This document shows positions 1-6,988 of a stretch of DNA of 17,850 bases, piece by piece (positions within the stretch are counted from its first letter, which is position 1; the number at the start of each line of letters is the position of its first letter). Below the pieces are notes generated by a model, which worked only from the letters and a program-made list of their open reading frames with translations, was not told the DNA's origin and searched no databases. The stretch is from Aliishimia sp045106335 (GTDB taxonomy: Bacteria; Pseudomonadota; Alphaproteobacteria; Rhodobacterales; Rhodobacteraceae), in contig JBGCEM010000095.1 in assembly GCA_045106335.1 (NCBI GenBank), forward strand, positions 1 to 17,850, read 5' to 3'. Position numbers and translations under genes: made by a program.

Positions 1-237
1 GTAAGAGGCGTCAACAGACAGCACATGGCTTTTCTGGCGCGGGCCGGGATCATTGGTGCCGTCGATCTGCTGGCCGTAAAGGTCATGCAGGTAGGTGTAT
101 TTTGCCAGCACGTTCAGGCGGTCATTCTCGATCGGACGGAAAGCGTAGCCCAGCGTCACCTCGGCATAACGCCCATCAGGGATCGATGAGCCATCCGTGT
201 CGGTATAGCTGCCGTCAAAGCTGAACAATACCAGCCG
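1..237 (-). pseudogene. Truncated outer-membrane beta-barrel protein fragment, 5' end missing
   Basis: Read on the minus strand, the frame from about 237 to the window edge gives an amphipathic, aromatic-rich beta-strand pattern: a GSYTDTDGSS turn, then GRYAEVTLGYAFRP, DRLNVLAKYTYLHDL and SHVLSVDASY. Alternating residues and strands ending in aromatic residues are typical of an outer-membrane barrel. From memory, similar strands occur in the C-terminal barrels of large surface proteins of marine alphaproteobacteria. The frame meets a TAA at 238-240 and has no ATG or ribosome binding site, so the 5' part of the gene is missing here. The remainder continues beyond position 1. I read it as a truncated remnant joined to foreign sequence at about 237. 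The exact family is not certain. Confidence 0.5.
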
Positions 238-371
238 TTAAAGGGTGGCGTGTTTGCCGAATGCATGGCGCGCGCGGAGGAGCAAGACCTGGTCCACAAC
301 ACCCGAATTATAAGCATGGCCTGAGAGGGCGAGAATTTACTCAGCTTCGAAAACTATCTTCCAAGACGTGA
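237..371 (+). pseudogene. Fragment of a small HGG-motif (CRMHGxRGGxxxGxxHxNYKHG) protein
   Basis: The frame starting near GTT at 237 reads VKGWRVCRMHGARGG, then a proline/glycine stretch, PNYKHGLRGREFTQLRKL, and a TGA at 369-371. The arrangement C-R-M-H-G ... G-x-x-N-Y-x-H-G is the hallmark of a family of short proteins common in alphaproteobacteria and often near phage or mobile DNA. These are frequently mislabelled as glucan biosynthesis proteins, and their role is unknown. Intact members usually have an upstream Cys-containing segment. Here the frame runs leftward straight into the opposite-strand barrel fragment with no start codon or ribosome binding site, so the 5' third is missing. The recognition is from memory of the motif. 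Confidence 0.5.
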
Positions 372-472
372 GAGCGGCCCTGTCCCTTTCGTTCGATTGA
401 GAAACTTGAAACGGGAAGTGGCGGCAACCTATCTTGCAGACTTAGGAGCGGTCAAAATAACGGTACTCATGG

Positions 473-1633
473 TCATTGGCCCGAGCAATTGGACGCGTTT
501 CCAGATAGGGCTTCTTTACCGCGGATCTTTTCGAGGCTGCCTTGCAAAAGCGCGAACGTAGTCCCCCCCGCAGCCGTGGAATGTGCAATCACAAACGCAA
601 CTTTCTGAACGCTGTTGTAGTCCAACCTCAAAGGCAAGATCATTTCATTGACCAGAAGCCAACTACACAGGGTGCCAAGCCCTACTGAAGCTATGACGAT
701 CAGCCAATCAGCCAATCGGCCCCGAAGACATAGCATTGCTAAAACAGGCATTACCAAAAGCGGAGCCTGCAAAAGCAAGAAGATCCTGAAGGTAAGGTAA
801 AACTTTTCGGCGTCGTTGAACTGAACAAGCCATGTAGCCATTTCGTGGTCTGGCAAGTAAATCAGCTTAACAAAGCCGGCGATAAATAGCACACCTAAGA
901 TCAGATATGCCGCGACCCAAAGATATGGTGCTGTTAAGTTCCATTGCTCTGGCCTAACCACTGGTTGCACGGTCAAGAAGGCCCAGGGCGCAAACAGCGC
1001 TGCGACCATCGGTGCAGAAATGTAAAACCCGGTTGATCCAAAGTCAGCTCCGCCAGACGCCAATGCAACGTTCAAAGCCCCAAGGGGAAGTAGATAGGCA
1101 TATTCAAAGATAAATTGTTGTAAACCAGTGATAAGCAAGGCCACAAAAGTTACCTGCATCATCGCTCGGTAAATCTGCCCAAACCTGCGCAGCCCCAACG
1201 AGTCCCAAGTGGCGCTGATAAATGGCGTCAACAGGATCACCGAGATCACCACAAAGAAATATAAGCTTCGTTCAGTTTGGTCGCCAAAGCCGTCCGTTGC
1301 GTCTCGCGTCTTACTCAGGATCGCGAAAAAACCGCCAATAATTGCGACAACGACTAACACAGCGCAGCCATGCAATGCCTCCTCATCGTGCTTTTTCAGA
1401 GCGACGCGAAGCTTGACCGACAAGACCAGAACCAACGCAATGGCAATGGCCAATAGTCCAGCCTCAACTTGATGCCGTTGCTCGGATGGCTCACTGCCTA
1501 AGAGGATGTCCCGCATAATGACAACCAGCGTACCAATTTCAAAAGCATGAGTTGTGCCCATGGCCGTCAGGATTGGCAGCAGCACGGGGTTTGCCGGACG
1601 CGACGCGATGACGGGTGGCTCAATCGTCCCCAT
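473..1633 (-). CDS. Polytopic inner-membrane protein of unknown function
   Basis: This 386-residue protein has about eight or nine hydrophobic segments, for example around residues 58-80, 88-108, 123-145, 158-195, 205-225, 236-262, 280-306 and 310-332, which makes it an integral cytoplasmic-membrane protein. I see no nucleotide-binding, transporter-signature or catalytic motif and do not recognise the family. It starts at ATG 1633, with a GGAAGGA ribosome binding site that lies inside the 3' end of the upstream gene; the gap to that gene's stop is only 4 bp. It is the last gene of the five-gene minus-strand operon, and no clear terminator hairpin follows it. The pairing with a single-pass protein and a DUF4403 protein suggests it is the membrane core of an envelope complex. 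That role is inference from position. Confidence 0.8.
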   Translation of the reverse strand: MGTIEPPVIASRPANPVLLPILTAMGTTHAFEIGTLVVIMRDILLGSEPSEQRHQVEAGLLAIAIALVLVLSVKLRVALKKHDEEALHGCAVLVVVAIIGGFFAILSKTRDATDGFGDQTERSLYFFVVISVILLTPFISATWDSLGLRRFGQIYRAMMQVTFVALLITGLQQFIFEYAYLLPLGALNVALASGGADFGSTGFYISAPMVAALFAPWAFLTVQPVVRPEQWNLTAPYLWVAAYLILGVLFIAGFVKLIYLPDHEMATWLVQFNDAEKFYLTFRIFLLLQAPLLVMPVLAMLCLRGRLADWLIVIASVGLGTLCSWLLVNEMILPLRLDYNSVQKVAFVIAHSTAAGGTTFALLQGSLEKIRGKEALSGNASNCSGQ

Positions 1634-1637
1634 TTAC

Positions 1638-2843
1638 CTAATTCCTTCCAAAATAAAGGTCGTTGTTTACCAGAACAATTGCGCTGACGCTGAGTGTTTG
1701 GTGTTCGACCGGTACGATCGAACTGCACGCGTTTGGCCCCGCCTCCCCAGCTTGCAACACCGCTTTGATAAAGACACTGTGCAGATGCGAGATGTCGCCG
1801 GCTGCGCGATCATCCTCGCTGAACACCTCAGCGGTCTTTAGAATTTCGGTAAGATCGGCAATCCAATGCCCGTCACGCGTCTTGGTCCATCGATCGACCA
1901 AAAGGCCCGTTTTCGCAAAAGGGTTCGCTTCGTTGGCGGGTCTGTAGATAACACATAGTCCGGCGGGCTGTGATGCCCCATCAGTGGCGTTGAGTGGCTC
2001 ATTCATTGGACGGCCGGGTTCGACTTGGGCATATGGGGCCGAGGCGATCGCTTCGTGTTTGCGCTCAATAAATAGCATGAGCGAAACACTGTGAACAACT
2101 TTACTGTCGTCCTTGGGGAAGAATCGGGCCAAGAACGGTATATCAAGCGCAGTTGCAATATCCGTCGACACCGTGGAAATGCACTGGTCTTCCAAAGCGG
2201 GTGGTGTGCCTAGCTGGCCGCTGGGCGTAGGCCGGGGAAGGTCGTCAAATTCCGACACATCTGGGCGTTCACTCTCCTTTTCGACGCGCGCCTCGCACTC
2301 GGGGTCAGGGATCGATAGCTTTAGGGTCTCACCAAAGGTTTCTCGCCCGTGGAAGGTCAATAGCGGCATAGCCTTCATCTGCTTTTTGATTAACCTAGAT
2401 ATACCGTCCTCTTGCGTCATCTCGCTGCTCGCCACTTGGCTGAGTTGTGTGCGCACAGCACTCTGAAAACTATTGCCCAAAAAGGCTTGATCAATTTCGG
2501 CACGCGCCAGACCGCTAATTCTCTCCGGTGTATGCCAGATCTTTAGGTCTTCATGTCCGAAGAAACCAAACACCACCGCTCCAATCGCAAATAGCCCGCC
2601 TGCAATGGCACCTCCCAAAGTGCGATTGCCCCAGGATTTGGGATCTAACAGTCTTGGAGCTTTTTCATCCTGCTCTTTCTTCCAAATCTCAATTTCCTTG
2701 CGGGCGAGCTCACCGACTTTCGCGATTGTGAGTTCGGTTAGCCTGTTTTGGACGTCCGTGTCTTCTTCAAGCGAAGCGCGCATTGTCAGCTTTGTGTCTA
2801 GTGCATCTGCCGCTTGATCATCGGGGGGGGATTGCGTGCTCAT
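1638..2843 (-). CDS. Single-pass membrane protein with a large Cys-containing C-terminal domain
   Basis: This 401-residue protein has an N-terminal charged, predicted helical region (about 1-65, including LTELTIAKVGELARKEIEIW), a single hydrophobic segment at about 75-95 (GGAIAGGLFAIGAVVFGFFG), and a globular domain of about 300 residues. The C-terminal part contains several cysteines (PDPECEARV, DQCISTV, GLCVIYRP, NACSSIV), which would suit disulfides if that domain faces the periplasm; the orientation is inferred. No known family is recognised. It starts at ATG 2843 with a GAGGAAG ribosome binding site inside the end of the DUF4403 gene, whose TAA is one base away, so translation is probably coupled. 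The next gene begins 4 bp after its stop. It probably links the polytopic membrane protein to the exported DUF4403 protein. Confidence 0.8.
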   Translation of the reverse strand: MSTQSPPDDQAADALDTKLTMRASLEEDTDVQNRLTELTIAKVGELARKEIEIWKKEQDEKAPRLLDPKSWGNRTLGGAIAGGLFAIGAVVFGFFGHEDLKIWHTPERISGLARAEIDQAFLGNSFQSAVRTQLSQVASSEMTQEDGISRLIKKQMKAMPLLTFHGRETFGETLKLSIPDPECEARVEKESERPDVSEFDDLPRPTPSGQLGTPPALEDQCISTVSTDIATALDIPFLARFFPKDDSKVVHSVSLMLFIERKHEAIASAPYAQVEPGRPMNEPLNATDGASQPAGLCVIYRPANEANPFAKTGLLVDRWTKTRDGHWIADLTEILKTAEVFSEDDRAAGDISHLHSVFIKAVLQAGEAGPNACSSIVPVEHQTLSVSAIVLVNNDLYFGRN

Positions 2844-2844
2844 A

Positions 2845-4308
2845 TTACTTCCTCATCGGGTCGAAGCCCGTAATCTGAACGTCACCGATCGAGGCCAGCA
2901 CCACCTCAATTGCATTGGCCGCACCCAGCAAAGAGACGCTTTCAATGGCAACCGAGCCCGCGCCCGACAACCGTAAACCCGGGACAATGTCCCGGTTGAG
3001 CGCCAGTGTTAAGGCGCGTTGAAACTTTTCGGTTTCGTCCTTTAGAGACACGGTGACAGTGTCTTGCAAGAACAGCTGCAACAGTTCGATCAGGGCGGCG
3101 CGGGCAAACCCGGTAAACCCGCCCACTGACGAGGCGGTTAGGTCAATGTCCTTTATCAAAATCGCCTGTTGACCGGGAACAAGAGCAACTTTTGCGCGGA
3201 CCTGAATTGCCTGGTCTGACACGGACAGTCCGGCAAGGCTGGCGTCCAGCCGCAGGTTTGCTACCAGCAAATCGCCCGCGATCTGAAGGGCCGCTTCATG
3301 GATCACCGCTTTGGCGGGCGTTTGTTGATTTAAAGTCAGCTCTTTGGGCAATTGGCTGCTGACCAGTCGGTTCAGGCTGCTGACTTTTACACGGACCGGG
3401 ACAACAAGGGAGGTTGATGCAGCAGGTAGCGGGCGATTTTTCGGCAACCTCGTCTTTGCTGGTCCGCGCGGCGTGTCTGTGACGCTTGCGCGCAGGCCCA
3501 TGTCAAGCCGCGCGGTCAGATTCGCGTTGTCAAAAACCGGCCCGGTCAAGCCAAGTCCATACGGGCGCAGATGCAAAAAGGCCTCAACCCCGTCAAGATT
3601 TCCAAGGCTATGCGGCTTTTGAATATCGCTCCAAAGTGTTTCTAGCTCGTCGCGTAATTCGAGGCGAGCAAGCTGCGCGGGTAACTCCGCTTCAAAATCT
3701 CTCAGTGCTTTGTCCAGCGGTGGTCCCAATGTACTGCCAAGTGTTATCGGGAACAGATTAAACAGCCGGAATTCGGGTCGCTGGATCCACCGGTAGCTGA
3801 GCTGGGGATCAATTTTTGGGGTCCAATCGGGCGCAACGGAGAACTTAGCCGTCGCCGTGATTCCGGCCTTCGCACGCACGGTTTGGCGGATGTTTTTTCC
3901 AATCTCCCCACGCCCTTTTACGGTAGCGGTTGCATAGATATCTTGTTCTACCGTCAGGACTGTCCCCTGCCCGAACAAGCGCAGCTCCCCTTCGCGGGCC
4001 ACGCGTTCGTCAATTTGGCATTTAATGCGCGGAGTGACGTCGATACATTCCATCCGCGAATAAATTTTGAGGCCTCTGAACTCGGGTATCTTAGTGCAAG
4101 CGCGCTCAGCTTCGATGCAGGTGCGGCCGTAAGACTCGTTATGAAGTTGTTGCGGCAAAGCCTGATTGGCATAGCTTTTCAGATCCACCACCGGCAAAGT
4201 GAATGGAATGGACAATCGGCTGGTCGGGCTATCTTGCGCTTGTATGGCAACGGGTGAAGCCGTTAGAGCCGCCAAAAATCCGAGTGTAACTTTTGAAGAA
4301 TGGAGCAT
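2845..4308 (-). CDS. DUF4403 family exported protein
   Basis: This 487-residue protein begins with a typical Sec signal peptide (MLHSSKVTLGFLAALTASPVAIQA, cleavage likely before QDSPTS). The body matches the DUF4403 pattern as I know it: an N-terminal SIPFTLPVVDLKSYANQALP segment, a middle segment with YRWIQRPEFRLF, and later repeated amphipathic strands including VPVRVKVSSLNRLVSSQLP and the C-terminal VASIGDVQITGF. DUF4403 proteins are periplasmic or outer-membrane associated, have a tubular (SMP/TULIP-like) appearance and no assigned function. I chose ATG 4308 over an upstream TTG at 4323 because it gives a clean signal peptide and has a GAGG site nine bases upstream. The gap to the protease gene upstream is 46 bp, and the next gene starts one base after its stop. 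In the operon it could be the envelope or immunity part; this is inference. Confidence 0.85.
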   Translation of the reverse strand: MLHSSKVTLGFLAALTASPVAIQAQDSPTSRLSIPFTLPVVDLKSYANQALPQQLHNESYGRTCIEAERACTKIPEFRGLKIYSRMECIDVTPRIKCQIDERVAREGELRLFGQGTVLTVEQDIYATATVKGRGEIGKNIRQTVRAKAGITATAKFSVAPDWTPKIDPQLSYRWIQRPEFRLFNLFPITLGSTLGPPLDKALRDFEAELPAQLARLELRDELETLWSDIQKPHSLGNLDGVEAFLHLRPYGLGLTGPVFDNANLTARLDMGLRASVTDTPRGPAKTRLPKNRPLPAASTSLVVPVRVKVSSLNRLVSSQLPKELTLNQQTPAKAVIHEAALQIAGDLLVANLRLDASLAGLSVSDQAIQVRAKVALVPGQQAILIKDIDLTASSVGGFTGFARAALIELLQLFLQDTVTVSLKDETEKFQRALTLALNRDIVPGLRLSGAGSVAIESVSLLGAANAIEVVLASIGDVQITGFDPMRK

Positions 4309-4354
4309 TTTGGGAAACCTCAAATAATAAATATGAATGGCTAAACTGACTTGC

Positions 4355-6988
4355 TCAAAACAGGTCTAAGCTTGTCAAAAGATCAGCTAGGGCGCTGTCG
4401 ATATTACTTTGTCGGTTGTGCAGGATGGTGGTGCCGTCATGCACATATCTCGACCCCTGCAGCATGGTTTGGATGGCGGCATCTTGCGCGTAGGATGCAA
4501 GCAGATGCGGCTGGTTTGGCCGCGCGCCGCCGCGGTAGTTGGCGCTCAGAAAGTAGCCGTGAATGATTCCTGCCAGCAACTTGGCTTGGCGTTCTGGCGC
4601 ATCGGCGATGCCAGGCTTTTCGAACAGGTCACGATACAGATCGCCATGCGCACTTGGTTTGACCCTCCGGTTCTTCACATGCCCAAGATAATCCGCATAA
4701 AGTGAGATGTTCTGAGCAATCGGCAGTGCTGCGTCATGTGGTGGTGCAGGCCGGCCCAGCCAAAAGGCCAGATTATTTGGCAGGGGTAACAGCCCGCGTT
4801 CGCCAAGGCTATGATGGGCCATTGGGTCCATAGCCCCGCCAGTAAAACCCGCCTCGCAGTAAATCAGGACAAACAGGTCGTCGATCGTCAGCGGAATATG
4901 GGTTGGGCCGTAATCCTGCCCAAGCGCATCGTTCGTTTGATTGAGCACCAGTGCGAGCCGGGCGGCATTACGATGCATAAAATCACGCTTACCAAGCCCG
5001 CGCCATTCCCACTCCGCAACACCACTTTCATAGACGGACTCAACTTGCGTTGTAGGTCGTGCCTGCTGAAGAAAAACTTCCGTGCGTTTCAGGTCGTCCA
5101 CGGTCGCCTCATCCATCAATGACAGCCGAACGCCATAGGGGGCCTGGCTGGTTAGAGCTTTGACCGACCAGTTGGCAAAAACATGCGGTACAGTGGTGAT
5201 CATTCCGCCATGCTGGCCAATCCCTTCCGTACCCTCGGGAACAAACATCTGAGACAGGACCGAGTGAGGGTGGCGCAGATAGCTAAACCCGCCACGCGCG
5301 GGGTCTTGCGCGAGGATTGGCAGAATGCCTATCTCTTCAAAGGCCTCTATTCTGGTGCGTTGCAGCGGCGCATTGACGTCGCCGGCAATGAGCCAATCGG
5401 TGCCGATGTCTCGTTCATGCACCATCAGTCCGATCACTTCGGTCATGATCCGGGCGGCGACGGCCTTGCGCAGCGTGAGATCGCCGTGTTCGCCGACAAA
5501 AAGTGGAACAAGCGTTATCTTATACTGCAAGGCGGAGCCCAACACTTCGACCTCAAAGCGCGCGGGAAAGTTGGGGAATATGGCCCCTGACAGCGTTTCC
5601 AACTTAAGGTCAGCGTGGGCTTTGGCGTTCCAAAGTGCGCGCACTGGCGCGGGCCAGGGGACTTGGGTCACCCGAACAGATTGTGTATTCAAAAACAACG
5701 CTGTGACCGGTTGAGCGGGATGTGCTTCGGCCTCCGAGAAGACGAACTGGAAGTCCTGCTCATAGACCCCTTTCAGTTCACGGCGCAGCGCTTCGGCGGT
5801 CTCGCGCGATATGCCGTTAAGCACCCACACATCTTGCGTCATATCCGCAAAAACCGTGGCCGCGCGACGCAGGGTTGAGCTGTCAGTGCGATGCCGGTTC
5901 AACCAACCCATGTTCCAGACCGAAACGTCAAGGTCCTGTTGGGTGGCGTTATAGGCCTCAATAATCTGCGTGCTGTCACGAACTCGGTTGTCTCGCTCTA
6001 GGCTTGATTGCTTTTCTAGCCGGCGCCCCAGCACGCCGTAAGGCCCGGTTACGGTGTCGGTGTCGTTGAAGTGACGCAAAATCTCCAATACGGCAGTCTT
6101 GTGTAGGCTGTCGCGTGACAGCTCATTTTCCAGATGCACGGCAATAGCAGAAAACTGTATCCCTTCATTGGCGACGCGGTAGGTTTGACCATCCTGAAGG
6201 GTTTTTGCCCGCGTCGAGTGTTTGGCCAAAAGGTTCCCGTCGCTGCTATAGGCATGGTGCAACCCGCACAGCTTGCCGCTACGGGTGATCACAGGGCAGC
6301 CTGATGAGCCCCCCTCCGTGTCGGCAGCGTAAAGCAGCAAGTCCAGATCAACATTCAACAATTCCGTGTCGTCTACGGAGACCTTTTTGAAATCGCCGTC
6401 CGGGTGGTGAATTAGAAAAACTGGATCATAGACACGCCCTGAAAAGGAACCGCGTGACATTGGAATAAAGCCATAGTCATGTGCCGTGTTGTCACTTACC
6501 CAAACAAAGGTGAAATCCAGCCCACCAATAGCGGGATGCGTGTAGAACAAGCGGGACGGGTCGAGGCTGAGGCCTTGTCTCACGTTGCGGCTGACGGTTT
6601 TGCGTTGCAACAAATCATTGGGGCTTCGTTCAAACTCGAAATCGACGGTTGCGGCTGCGGCGACGACCTCACTGTTGAGGACGTGATTGTTGGTCACCAG
6701 CAGGTTGGGTCCGACCAGAAAGCCAGTACCCGTCCAGTCCTCGGTGATGCCCATATAATTTTTGCCGGTGCAGGTGATCTTGCAGACCGCGCGACGGTAG
6801 GTGGAAAGCAGCTCAAGCAAGCCTGCGTCAATGAGGTTCTTTTGGCCAACCTGTGCTTCAAAGCCGTCATTTGCGCCCCACCCGGTCATCATGCGCTCTG
6901 GGTTGTGCACATTTCGATTGTTTTTCAGCTTGGCAAAGACGTGATCGTCTTGCCATGTGCCGATGAATTGCGGCGGCGCGGTGCTCAT
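4355..6988 (-). CDS. V8/trypsin-like protease, degenerate EEP domain and lysozyme-like domain fusion
   Basis: This 877-residue protein has three modules. Residues about 65-285 form an S1/V8-like serine protease: GTGFLVG, TNNHVL (His102), GLDF (Asp158) and GGSSGCPV (Ser229). Residues about 350-625 resemble the endonuclease/exonuclease/phosphatase fold (VWNMGW at 357-362, GDVNAP at 536-541), but the usual QE is replaced by LNGI, and the final Asp-His motif is not visible (SQAPYGVRLSL). Residues about 670-845 look like a lysozyme/SLT domain: YCEAGF (candidate Glu712), LGERGLLPLP and IAQNISLYADYLGHV. There is no signal peptide or membrane segment. I chose ATG 6988, which overlaps the upstream stop as ATGA, rather than a longer form starting at 7117 inside the upstream gene. 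Predicted activities are proteolysis and glycan-strand cleavage. The protease assignment is firm, the lysozyme one moderate, and the EEP domain is probably non-catalytic. Confidence 0.85.
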   Translation of the reverse strand: MSTAPPQFIGTWQDDHVFAKLKNNRNVHNPERMMTGWGANDGFEAQVGQKNLIDAGLLELLSTYRRAVCKITCTGKNYMGITEDWTGTGFLVGPNLLVTNNHVLNSEVVAAAATVDFEFERSPNDLLQRKTVSRNVRQGLSLDPSRLFYTHPAIGGLDFTFVWVSDNTAHDYGFIPMSRGSFSGRVYDPVFLIHHPDGDFKKVSVDDTELLNVDLDLLLYAADTEGGSSGCPVITRSGKLCGLHHAYSSDGNLLAKHSTRAKTLQDGQTYRVANEGIQFSAIAVHLENELSRDSLHKTAVLEILRHFNDTDTVTGPYGVLGRRLEKQSSLERDNRVRDSTQIIEAYNATQQDLDVSVWNMGWLNRHRTDSSTLRRAATVFADMTQDVWVLNGISRETAEALRRELKGVYEQDFQFVFSEAEAHPAQPVTALFLNTQSVRVTQVPWPAPVRALWNAKAHADLKLETLSGAIFPNFPARFEVEVLGSALQYKITLVPLFVGEHGDLTLRKAVAARIMTEVIGLMVHERDIGTDWLIAGDVNAPLQRTRIEAFEEIGILPILAQDPARGGFSYLRHPHSVLSQMFVPEGTEGIGQHGGMITTVPHVFANWSVKALTSQAPYGVRLSLMDEATVDDLKRTEVFLQQARPTTQVESVYESGVAEWEWRGLGKRDFMHRNAARLALVLNQTNDALGQDYGPTHIPLTIDDLFVLIYCEAGFTGGAMDPMAHHSLGERGLLPLPNNLAFWLGRPAPPHDAALPIAQNISLYADYLGHVKNRRVKPSAHGDLYRDLFEKPGIADAPERQAKLLAGIIHGYFLSANYRGGARPNQPHLLASYAQDAAIQTMLQGSRYVHDGTTILHNRQSNIDSALADLLTSLDLF

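Noticed and set aside
1209..1472. Short plus-strand frames over the two membrane-protein genes
   Set aside because: They overlap well-supported minus-strand genes and have no ribosome binding site or recognisable product.
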